Below, piece by piece: positions 57,946 through 64,000 of a DNA stretch of 64,000 nucleotides. The DNA comes from Peptococcaceae bacterium UBA7702 (lineage in GTDB: Bacteria > Bacillota > Dehalobacteriia > UBA7702). A program made the position numbers and the translations under genes. Below the pieces are notes generated by a model. It was not told the DNA's origin. It made no database searches and saw nothing but the letters and a program-made list of their open reading frames with translations. The stretch is taken from the NCBI GenBank assembly GCA_002482535.1, contig DLGE01000001.1, forward strand, positions 310,001-374,000, given 5' to 3'. Position 1 is the first letter of the stretch, and every line of letters begins with the position of its first letter.

Positions 57946-58955
57946 GCGTTCTCTCAAAAATGGTAACCCCTCTTCTTGATTGGTACGCCAGGGAACAGAG
58001 AGTATTGCCTTGGCGCACGGAGCCCACGCCGTATCATATTTGGATTTCAGAAATCATGCTGCAACAGACGCGAGTAGAAGCGGTGATCGATTATTATCAC
58101 CGCTTTTTAGCACGCTTTCCCGATGCTGACGCCGTGGCCAAGGCGGAACTTGACGAAGTCCTGGCCCAGTGGCAGGGCCTCGGTTACTACCGCCGCTGCG
58201 AAATGCTTTACCGGACAGCAAAAATTATTTCTGAGCAATATCGGGGGAAAATCCCCGCTGATTTTGCAACCCTCCTGTCTCTGCCTGGGATCGGCCGCTA
58301 TACGGCGGCGGCGATCATGTCCATCGGTTTTCAAAAACCCTATGCCGCCGTGGATGGCAATGTTCTTCGCGTTGTGATGCGCTTAGAAAACAGTGAAGAG
58401 TGTATTGACGACGGCAGCGTCAAAAAATGGGTAGAGGAAGCATTGCAAGGAGTGATGCCCAAGGACAGAACTTCCGCTTTCACCCAGGCGCTGATGGATC
58501 TCGGGGCCACCGTCTGTCTGCCCAACGGCGCGCCCAAATGCGATATTTGTCCTCTGCAAGATCTTTGTCAAGGAAAAGACAGCGCGGACCGCATTCCGGT
58601 GCGCAAAGCGAAAAAAGAGCGCCGCGTTGAGCAACGGACGGTTTTTCTGCTTTGCTTCAAAGATCAGGTTGCCGTGAAAAAAAGACCCGGGAAGGGTCTT
58701 TTGGCCAACATGTGGGAATTTCCCAATCAGGAGGGGCATCTCTCTTTGGCGGAGGTGGAAAGCCGCTATCGCGGCAATGTGACCCCTTTGGCCGAAGCGA
58801 GGCACGTCTTTACCCATATCGAATGGGAGCTTTGCGGTTACCGGGTGGAACTGGAGGAAAAGCCGAAAGACGCTGCTTTGCAATGGATCAAAAAAGCGGA
58901 AATCGCGTCTTACGCCATTCCCGCAGCGTTTTCCTATTTTAAAAAAGATTTGTAA
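57942..58955 (+). CDS. mutY: A/G-specific adenine glycosylase
   Basis: Removes adenine mispaired with 8-oxoguanine. The 337-residue protein has Leu-Gln-Gln-Thr-Arg-Val near 39, the helix-hairpin-helix Leu-Pro-Gly-Ile-Gly-Arg-Tyr-Thr, and the catalytic Asp in Ala-Val-Asp-Gly-Asn. The FeS loop cysteines include Cys-Asp-Ile-Cys, and the C-terminal NUDIX-like domain reads 8-oxoguanine (Met-Trp-Glu-Phe-Pro). Its 3' end overlaps the convergent DUF554 gene by 17 bases. Confidence 0.96.
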   Translation: MSVLSKMVTPLLDWYAREQRVLPWRTEPTPYHIWISEIMLQQTRVEAVIDYYHRFLARFPDADAVAKAELDEVLAQWQGLGYYRRCEMLYRTAKIISEQYRGKIPADFATLLSLPGIGRYTAAAIMSIGFQKPYAAVDGNVLRVVMRLENSEECIDDGSVKKWVEEALQGVMPKDRTSAFTQALMDLGATVCLPNGAPKCDICPLQDLCQGKDSADRIPVRKAKKERRVEQRTVFLLCFKDQVAVKKRPGKGLLANMWEFPNQEGHLSLAEVESRYRGNVTPLAEARHVFTHIEWELCGYRVELEEKPKDAALQWIKKAEIASYAIPAAFSYFKKDL

Positions 58956-59643
58956 GCCAATGGGCAAAGGGCTGATAAAGGATGGGTAGGAATACCGCGG
59001 GGAGCATATTTCCTACCCTGATTTTTTTGATGCCCAGCATATTGAGGGAAATCGCAATCATCAGCACACCGCCGATGGCGGACATTTCGTTGATCACGGC
59101 GTCACCGAGATAGGGGGAGACCCAAACGGCGAGGAGGGTGAGGAGCCCTTGATAAAGCAGGACGGAAACACCGGAGAAAATAACGCCGGCGCCCAGGGCC
59201 ACGGCGAAGGATAGAGCGGTGATGCAGTCGATTACGGTTTTGGAAAAGATGATTGTGGCATCGCCCATAGTTCCTGCTTGCAGGGAACCGATGATCGCCA
59301 TGGGGCCGATGCAAAACAGCAGGGAGCTGGCGACAAAGCCCTCGGTGAAGGTATTGTCGTTGCCGCTTTCGGCGGAAAATTTGTTTTTCAGCATATCGCC
59401 TAAGCGATTCAGGTGTTTTTCGATATTGATCCATTCGCCGAAAAGGATGCCGGCAACGATGCAAAGGATCATGCCCAACGTATCTTCGGTGCCGATGGCA
59501 TAACTTGCGCCGATGATCCCTACGACGATGGCAAGGCCCAGGAGGATCGCGGAAGTATACTTTTCATTGATTTTGTTTTTGAATAAAACGCCGCAAAGGG
59601 CCGCGACGGCCACGGCGATACCGTTGATAAGTGCTGCGTACAT
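58939..59643 (-). CDS. DUF554 membrane protein (YdfK-like)
   Basis: A 234-residue polytopic protein with about seven helices. Typical DUF554 elements are Gly-Ile-Ala-Val-Ala-Val-Ala-Ala near the start, Gly-Glu-Trp-Ile-Asn-Ile-Glu and Glu-Gly-Phe-Val-Ala-Ser-Ser-Leu-Leu-Phe-Cys-Ile-Gly-Pro-Met-Ala-Ile. DUF554 proteins are widespread in Firmicutes; the function is unknown, though transport has been suggested. The ATG follows AAGG. Confidence 0.88.
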   Translation of the reverse strand: MYAALINGIAVAVAALCGVLFKNKINEKYTSAILLGLAIVVGIIGASYAIGTEDTLGMILCIVAGILFGEWINIEKHLNRLGDMLKNKFSAESGNDNTFTEGFVASSLLFCIGPMAIIGSLQAGTMGDATIIFSKTVIDCITALSFAVALGAGVIFSGVSVLLYQGLLTLLAVWVSPYLGDAVINEMSAIGGVLMIAISLNMLGIKKIRVGNMLPAVFLPILYQPFAHWLTNLF

Positions 59644-59728
59644 AAGAAACCTTCTGCTTGTGGATTGTCTAAATCAGGAGGGAAGCCGACTCAAACTTTA
59701 TTTAGTATATCAATATTTCCGCGGTAAA

Positions 59729-60253
59729 TCAATGATCCCCACCGTAATATTTTGAGACAGACAGCGTCATTGTTTTGCCGTCTGTAACCAAGTAAAAAAG
59801 GTAGTCTTGGTTTTCCCATTGAGCGTCGGCGCCGCCGTTATCGTAAAGAGCGGCGGCGGAAGCTTCTCCCAGCTGCTCAGAAATGCGGTTGGAGACATCG
59901 TTCCAGGGGGTCGCTGCGGGGAAAATAAAATTTGCTTTGGTGATCAACTCGTCGGCGCCAAAAAAGAAAACAACCTTTCCCGTATAGTTTAAAAGCGTTT
60001 TCTTACAGGTGCGGGACGTATCGCTTTTCGTCAGAACTGTTACTTCCTCCGACGTAACAGTGTCGATGTCGCAATGGAGTGCCGCGGCGAAATCCATCAG
60101 TTCCCCGCCGGTGTATTCCCCGGCAACGGTCACCGTCTCCTGTTTCTCACCGGGCAAGAGATGGGCAAAAGCGGCGATGCCCACCGCGGCGAAAACAAAA
60201 ATGAGCAGGTAATTTTTGAAGGTGCGCAACGAAACGCCTTCTTTCTTTGACAT
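59729..60253 (-). CDS. Single-pass membrane protein of unknown function
   Basis: A 174-residue protein with one N-terminal membrane helix (about 13-32) and an extracytoplasmic domain of about 140 residues. The domain contains two Cys (in Ala-Leu-His-Cys-Asp and Arg-Thr-Cys-Lys-Lys) that could form a disulfide. I do not recognise the family. It is divergent from rph and followed by the DUF554 gene on the same strand after 85 bases. GAGAG precedes the start. Confidence 0.7.
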   Translation of the reverse strand: MSKKEGVSLRTFKNYLLIFVFAAVGIAAFAHLLPGEKQETVTVAGEYTGGELMDFAAALHCDIDTVTSEEVTVLTKSDTSRTCKKTLLNYTGKVVFFFGADELITKANFIFPAATPWNDVSNRISEQLGEASAAALYDNGGADAQWENQDYLFYLVTDGKTMTLSVSKYYGGDH

Positions 60254-60316
60254 ATGCTCTCTTTTCTTTTTATGATGATTCTGCTATAATAATGCAAAAG
60301 AACAGGGGAGGATCAG

Positions 60317-61024
60317 ATGAACGAATATCGAAACGGGCGGCCCCTTGACCAGTTGCGGCCCATCACCATAGAAACAGGTTTTCAGAAATTCGCGGCGGCT
60401 TCCGTCCTTTGGCGTCAAGGTGATACCTGCGTTTTGAGCGCCGTCAATATCGATGACGAGGTGCCGCCTTTTTTGGTGGATTCAGGGAAAGGCTGGCTGA
60501 CGGCGGAATACGCGCTGTTGCCGGCATCTACCCTGGGGAGAACGGGGCGGGAGGCGGTCAAAGGAAAACAGAGCGGCAGAACCATGGAAATCCAGCGTCT
60601 CATCGGCAGAAGTTTACGCCGCGCCGTGGATCTCCGGGCCATCGCGGGAAAAACGGTGAAGATCGATTGCGAAGTCCTGCAAGCCGATGGCGGCACTCGC
60701 ACGGCGGCGATCTGTTCCGCCTGGCTTTGCCTGGCCTTGGCGGTGAAAGAAGGGAAACTGCCGGTGAAGGCTTTAAAGGAAGAAGTGGCTGCCGTCAGCG
60801 GCGGTATCGTCGGCGGCGAGGTCTCTCTCGATTTGCAGTACAGTGAAGACAGCCGCGCCGATGTGGATATGAATATTGTGATGACTGGACGGGGGCGTTT
60901 TGTGGAAATTCAGGGCACCGGGGAAAACAGCGACTTTTCGCCGGAGGAGCTGAAAGCGCTGTTGGATTACGGTAAAAAGGGCATTGAGGACATATTGGCC
61001 ATAGAACGGGAATTCCTAAAATAA
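60317..61024 (+). CDS. rph: Ribonuclease PH
   Basis: Phosphorolytic 3' exonuclease that trims tRNA precursors. The 235-residue protein has Arg-Pro-Leu-Asp-Gln-Leu-Arg-Pro, Gly-Arg-Thr-Gly-Arg-Glu and Cys-Glu-Val-Leu-Gln-Ala-Asp-Gly-Gly-Thr-Arg-Thr-Ala. Full length. GGGGAGG ribosome-binding site; TATAAT at 60287 upstream. rdgB follows after 29 bases, a common pair. Confidence 0.97.
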   Translation: MNEYRNGRPLDQLRPITIETGFQKFAAASVLWRQGDTCVLSAVNIDDEVPPFLVDSGKGWLTAEYALLPASTLGRTGREAVKGKQSGRTMEIQRLIGRSLRRAVDLRAIAGKTVKIDCEVLQADGGTRTAAICSAWLCLALAVKEGKLPVKALKEEVAAVSGGIVGGEVSLDLQYSEDSRADVDMNIVMTGRGRFVEIQGTGENSDFSPEELKALLDYGKKGIEDILAIEREFLK

Positions 61025-61053
61025 CACTTTGGCGATGAGGAGCATAGAATCGT

Positions 61054-61662
61054 ATGAAACTATTTTTTGCCACGGCAAATCAAAACAAAGTAAAGGAATT
61101 GGCCGCTTTATTTAGCGCCTATGATATCGACATTGTTTCCGTTGCGAATTACCCCGACTTTATCTCCCCGCCGGAAACGGGAGTGACTTTTCAAGAAAAT
61201 GCCCAAATCAAAGCGGAATGCGCCTGTCAGTTTACGGGTCTTCCCTCTTTGGCCGATGACAGCGGCCTCGTCGTCGCCGCGTTAAAGGGCGCGCCGGGGG
61301 TTTATTCCGCGCGTTACGCCGGGGAAAACGCCACGGATGAAGAGAATAACGAAAAGCTGTTGGCAGAAATGAAAGATATTCCCGAAGCAGATAGAAAAGC
61401 CTATTTCTGCTCTGTGCTTTGTTTGGCGCTGCCCAAAGGAGAGACTATTTTCAGTGAAGGCCGGGTTTACGGCAGGATTTTAAGGAAACGCCAGGGTGAA
61501 AACGGCTTTGGCTATGATCCGCTATTTTACGTCGATGAAATGGATAAGGCCATGGCGGAACTGACTTTGGCGGAAAAAAACATGGTCAGTCACCGCGGTT
61601 TGGCTTTTCGCGCCATGAAAGATCAGCTTTTAAGCCTCTTTTTAGCGACAGATAACGGTTGA
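61054..61662 (+). CDS. rdgB: Non-canonical purine NTP pyrophosphatase (RdgB/HAM1)
   Basis: Hydrolyses dITP, ITP and XTP to keep them out of nucleic acids. The 202-residue protein has Ala-Thr-Ala-Asn-Gln-Asn-Lys-Val-Lys-Glu near the start. It also has Leu-Ala-Asp-Asp-Ser-Gly-Leu with the catalytic Asp, and Gly-Phe-Gly-Tyr-Asp-Pro-Leu-Phe and Ser-His-Arg-Gly-Leu-Ala. GAGGAG upstream. The tRNA-Gly promoter overlaps its 3' end. Confidence 0.96.
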   Translation: MKLFFATANQNKVKELAALFSAYDIDIVSVANYPDFISPPETGVTFQENAQIKAECACQFTGLPSLADDSGLVVAALKGAPGVYSARYAGENATDEENNEKLLAEMKDIPEADRKAYFCSVLCLALPKGETIFSEGRVYGRILRKRQGENGFGYDPLFYVDEMDKAMAELTLAEKNMVSHRGLAFRAMKDQLLSLFLATDNG

Positions 61663-61687
61663 CTTGTAAAAAGGTTTGATGTATAAT
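61659..61687 (+). promoter_or_regulatory. Promoter of tRNA-Gly(UCC)
   Basis: TTGACT (61659-61664), 17-base spacer, TATAAT (61682-61687), overlapping the rdgB stop. Confidence 0.85.
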
Positions 61688-61698
61688 AATAACGCTTT

Positions 61699-61772
<74 letters not shown>

Positions 61773-61775
61773 ATA

Positions 61776-61814
61776 AAAGACCTGCTGAAACAGTGTTTCG
61801 GCGGGTCTTTTTTG
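61776..61814 (+). terminator. Terminator of tRNA-Gly(UCC)
   Basis: Stem AAAAGACCTGCTGAAAC/GTTTCGGCGGGTCTTTT (two G-T or mismatch positions) followed by TTTTTTG. Confidence 0.85.
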
Positions 61815-61961
61815 TGCTTATAGATATTCAAAAAGGGCTGTTTTTGGCACCTGTTGAAGGGGGTTGTGAAGATATTTTGAAGACATTTAAAAGCGCCGCA
61901 TAGTTATTTATTAGTTCCCTTATTTGTTCATGCATTTTGGTGTTACGTGACTGTATATATT

Positions 61962-62063
61962 TCAATCATTGTTGGTAAATACCAGCAGGCTTTCTGTATG
62001 TTTTATGTTTTTTAATATCTCCATATACCAATCAGGAATGGTAATGGTCCTCATTTGCCCAAG
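61962..62063 (-). pseudogene. Remnant of a tyrosine recombinase (integrase)
   Basis: On the minus strand a frame of about 33 codons reads Met-Arg-Thr-Ile-Thr-Ile-Pro-Asp-Trp-Tyr-Met-Glu-Ile-Leu-Lys, then Ser-Leu-Leu-Val-Phe-Thr-Asn, ending in a stop. This resembles the segment of phage and ICE integrases where Arg-Thr-Ile-x-Ile-Pro precedes the catalytic box. No start, catalytic Arg/His or terminal Tyr is present. It lies just beyond a tRNA gene, the usual integration site. The call rests on a short motif. Confidence 0.45.
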
Positions 62064-62231
62064 AGAGTGCGGGCTTCTCCCGAGCGCAGGCTGCAGGCAA
62101 GCACGATTCCGAAGAAGGGACCTTGTTCATGTTGTGGGATGGTTTCTATATTATTACATCCCAAGGTTAATTCAGATAATCTGTACTATGGCTTGATTAT
62201 TTGATGTTATTTGAATAGGATGTGTTTGTAC

Positions 62232-62465
62232 ATGAAATATGACTATACTATTTATCCTGATAATAGTTCTGATGTTTTTTTGAAAGCGGTCAAAAGATTA
62301 AAACAGAATTACCTGATTTTAAAGAAAAAGAACCCCTCGTTGATGTGGATGGTTCTGTAATTAGGATATTTATGTTCAACAAAAAAAATTATTGTTTACG
62401 GTGATTATTTCATCGGAGCTGTATATGTTAAGTCTAGTATTGATTTGGGTCATTTGTTTGAATGA
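62232..62465 (+). pseudogene. Broken small gene with two frameshifts
   Basis: Reading ATG at 62232 gives Met-Lys-Tyr-Asp-Tyr-Thr-Ile-Tyr-Pro-Asp up to about 62300. The protein-like text then continues in another frame (Leu-Val-Asp-Val-Asp-Gly-Ser-Val-Ile-Arg-Ile-Phe) and again in the first frame after an A8 run near 62388 (Val-Tyr-Gly-Asp-Tyr-Phe-Ile-Gly-Ala-Val-Tyr). It stops at 62463-62465. Joined, it would be about 78 residues. The size and style recall polymorphic-toxin immunity proteins, but I cannot name a family. Confidence 0.6.
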
Positions 62466-62492
62466 ATAAACGTTAACGGTAAGGAGTACTAT

Positions 62493-62756
62493 TTGTGTAT
62501 ATGCGTAATAATTTCGCGAAGAGTAAGAAATATGGTCTATTATTATCCGATTTTGAAAAGGATAATGGAAGATAGCATATGCTTTGATATTACTATGGTT
62601 GCCGAAGGTATTGCTCTGATAAGAACGGCATCGGAAAAGGCTATAAGTGTAAATGATTTTCAGAAAATATGCTTCGAGTGTAAAGACACAAAGAGTAAAC
62701 AGTATGCCATTAAGCTTAATGAGCATATTAAACACGTCGGTTCTGTAAGAGATTAG
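62493..62756 (+). pseudogene. Small gene, probably frameshifted
   Basis: AAGGAG (62481-62486) precedes two possible starts: TTG at 62493 in a frame that runs 87 codons to TAG at 62756, and GTG at 62495 in another frame that stops near 62575. The early part looks more natural in the second frame (Asn-Asn-Phe-Ala-Lys-Ser-Lys-Lys-Tyr-Gly). The late part looks natural in the first (Ala-Glu-Gly-Ile-Ala-Leu-Ile-Arg-Thr-Ala-Ser-Glu-Lys-Ala). That suggests one frameshift near 62570. The family is not recognised. Its end overlaps the convergent MerR gene by four bases. Confidence 0.45.
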
Positions 62757-63598
62757 GATTCTTCCTTTAATGGTAACATGATTTCGGTGACAAAACAATT
62801 GGGATCGTCGATTGTTTGCACGTCGATGATATAGCGCTCAATGGCGTTTCCCTTTAAAGTCAGTCCTTGTTTTCCCGTCCATTCGATTAGCCTGCTATAA
62901 CTTTTCCAAATCTTATCCGTACTACCGAGATGAATTGTGGATGCTACTGTACAGTCGCCCAACTCGCTGTAATCGATTGAGTAAAAGCATAGGGGGTTAA
63001 TCTCCATATGACAAAAGCAGAGCTGAGATCCTCCAATGCCGAACCTTTGAAAATCATTAAATTCCATATACGTGGCCCCATAAAGTGGTTGCTTTGTTTC
63101 GAGACATTTCGTCCGAAGGGATCCGGTAGAGTTCAATACTCCGTCTACGAAGGTGCAGGGTTCGCAGAGGGTATTGATTTTTCTCATTTTTTTTATCTCG
63201 AAAGAGGAATTTTTTTTATGTCGTAATCTTTCCCCTTCAATGACCAGGTTTTTCCATGCGATTAGATTATCCATGGCTATCTGCATATTGCGGATTTCTT
63301 TTTCTTTTTCTGTGATAATATCTTCAAATAGGGGAATGATCTCAACAAGAGACTGACTGAAGAAAAAATCCTTGATTTTTTCAAGTGGGACCCCCGCTTC
63401 CTGATAGTATTTGATTGCCATCAGTTTCGCGATTTCATCCCAACTGTAATAGCGATATCCGTTCTTACCATCCCTGTTTTTGGGGGAGAGAAGACCGATT
63501 TCGTCATAGTAGCGCAGTGTTTTCAAAGAAATCTGATAGCGCTTGTATATCTCTCCGGTGGAAAGAAAACGGGGATTCATTTTGTTATTATCTTTCAT
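62753..63598 (-). CDS. MerR-family regulator with effector-binding domain
   Basis: A 281-residue BmrR/BltR-type regulator. Residues 12-80 are a MerR winged helix (Ser-Leu-Lys-Thr-Leu-Arg-Tyr-Tyr-Asp-Glu-Ile-Gly-Leu-Leu, then Tyr-Arg-Tyr-Tyr-Ser). A coiled-coil dimer helix follows (about 85-130), then a GyrI-like ligand-binding domain. Such proteins bind hydrophobic drugs and switch on efflux pumps. The ATG follows AAAGGAG and overlaps the stop of the upstream MFS transporter gene (ATGA), so pump and regulator are coupled. Confidence 0.9.
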   Translation of the reverse strand: MKDNNKMNPRFLSTGEIYKRYQISLKTLRYYDEIGLLSPKNRDGKNGYRYYSWDEIAKLMAIKYYQEAGVPLEKIKDFFFSQSLVEIIPLFEDIITEKEKEIRNMQIAMDNLIAWKNLVIEGERLRHKKNSSFEIKKMRKINTLCEPCTFVDGVLNSTGSLRTKCLETKQPLYGATYMEFNDFQRFGIGGSQLCFCHMEINPLCFYSIDYSELGDCTVASTIHLGSTDKIWKSYSRLIEWTGKQGLTLKGNAIERYIIDVQTIDDPNCFVTEIMLPLKEES

Positions 63599-64000
63599 TG
63601 TTTTGTGGCTCCTTTCGGACGGATTGCTAGTGTCGATATAAAGGTAAGAATCGTTAATACGATAGAGATGATGTAAACAATATCGTAGCCAACTTCAATA
63701 TTATTGGAAAAACGATTGAGGCAGGCAGTAATGATTGCCAAGGTAAGACAGTAACCAACCGACTGTGCTAGTTGTACACTGCCGATAGTATAAGGACGCT
63801 GCTGTTCGTCAATATAGTTCTGGGCTGCAAAGGTATAGCTTGTCGTAATCACAAGGGTGTAAAAACCGAAAAGAAACATACCAATATTGATTTGCATCAA
63901 AGGAGTACTCATGTTGACAAAGAGTGCAAACCAGCCATAGACTGCAATCATCAGTAAACAGGCAAATCCGGTAATCTGGTATAGATAACCCTTTTTTGCC
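63595..64000 (-). CDS. MFS transporter, C-terminal part (runs off the window)
   Basis: The last 134 codons of a transporter whose 5' part lies beyond the right edge; the frame is open through position 64000. Four hydrophobic helices are visible (for example Met-Ile-Ala-Val-Tyr-Gly-Trp-Phe-Ala-Leu-Phe and Ile-Val-Tyr-Ile-Ile-Ser-Ile-Val-Leu-Thr). They are separated by short polar loops such as Asp-Glu-Gln-Gln-Arg-Pro, and the gene ends in a Lys/Arg tail. Layout and the coupled MerR gene indicate a drug efflux pump of the major facilitator type; this is inferred from the tail half only. Confidence 0.7.
   Translation of the reverse strand, partial: AKKGYLYQITGFACLLMIAVYGWFALFVNMSTPLMQINIGMFLFGFYTLVITTSYTFAAQNYIDEQQRPYTIGSVQLAQSVGYCLTLAIITACLNRFSNNIEVGYDIVYIISIVLTILTFISTLAIRPKGATKQ

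Overview
This window comes from an endospore-forming Bacillota, most likely a strictly or largely anaerobic member of Clostridia or Negativicutes. The evidence is a forespore sigma factor gene (sigG) with a matching forespore promoter, spoIIP, a YlmC/YmxH-type gene, an S-layer-anchored amidase, a class I CoA-transferase, and the classic Firmicutes block lepA-hemW-hrcA-grpE-dnaK-dnaJ-prmA-rsmE-mtaB-HIT-rpsU. Base composition is mixed, roughly half G+C by eye, with AT-richer patches at tRNA-linked accessory segments. I cannot name the species.

Layout. 1-3.9 kb, mostly minus strand: sigG with a secreted-peptide gene behind it, an SLH amidase with a long leader, and small genes including a DUF1540 protein on the minus strand. 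3.9-6.3 kb: nth, speE and a degenerate arginase/agmatinase homologue. 6.3-9.3 kb: a Val-Asp-Phe-Gly tRNA operon, then a DNA-alkylation repair pair (AdaA-AlkA fusion and Ogt). 9.5-12.9 kb: sfsA, a larA-type gene, a methyltransferase, trmL and tRNA-Pro. 13-21.5 kb: two DUF4190 proteins, an Lgt-like protein, an ADP-ribosylglycohydrolase, YqeY, a peroxiredoxin, a TspO-like protein, an Lsa-type ABC-F gene behind a leader peptide and attenuator, a patatin and a superoxide dismutase. 21.6-23.5 kb: tRNA-Ser with a 99-bp tandem duplication, a zinc-ribbon membrane protein and tRNA-Lys. 23.6-42 kb: core genes leuS, holA, rpsT, spoIIP, murJ and the lepA-to-rpsU heat-shock/translation block, with a perfect CIRCE operator. 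42-46.4 kb: a YgiQ-type radical SAM protein and an nfeD-floA-membrane protein trio. 46.5-52.5 kb: a paired-hairpin repeat, then an operon of a giant alpha-2-macroglobulin-like protein, a membrane-anchored MEMO-like protein and a homocysteine methyltransferase-like protein. 52.4-61.7 kb: YmxH-like protein, CoA-transferase, OPT transporter, P1 peptidase, mutY, DUF554 protein, rph and rdgB. 61.7-64 kb: tRNA-Gly(UCC) followed by an integrase remnant, broken small genes, a MerR regulator and an MFS transporter, which together look like an eroded island at a tRNA.

How the genes work together. The heat-shock operon carries its own repressor and operator and is followed by translation-quality genes. 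nth, mutY, rdgB, alkA and ogt form a scattered DNA-repair and nucleotide-cleaning set. The peroxiredoxin and superoxide dismutase indicate defence against oxygen. The least explained parts are the alpha-2-macroglobulin-like/MEMO-like pair, both lacking the residues that define their families' chemistry, and the agmatinase homologue that has lost only one of its two metal sites.

Starts were chosen from ribosome-binding sites and family N-termini. All homology calls were made by reading motifs; no database search was run.
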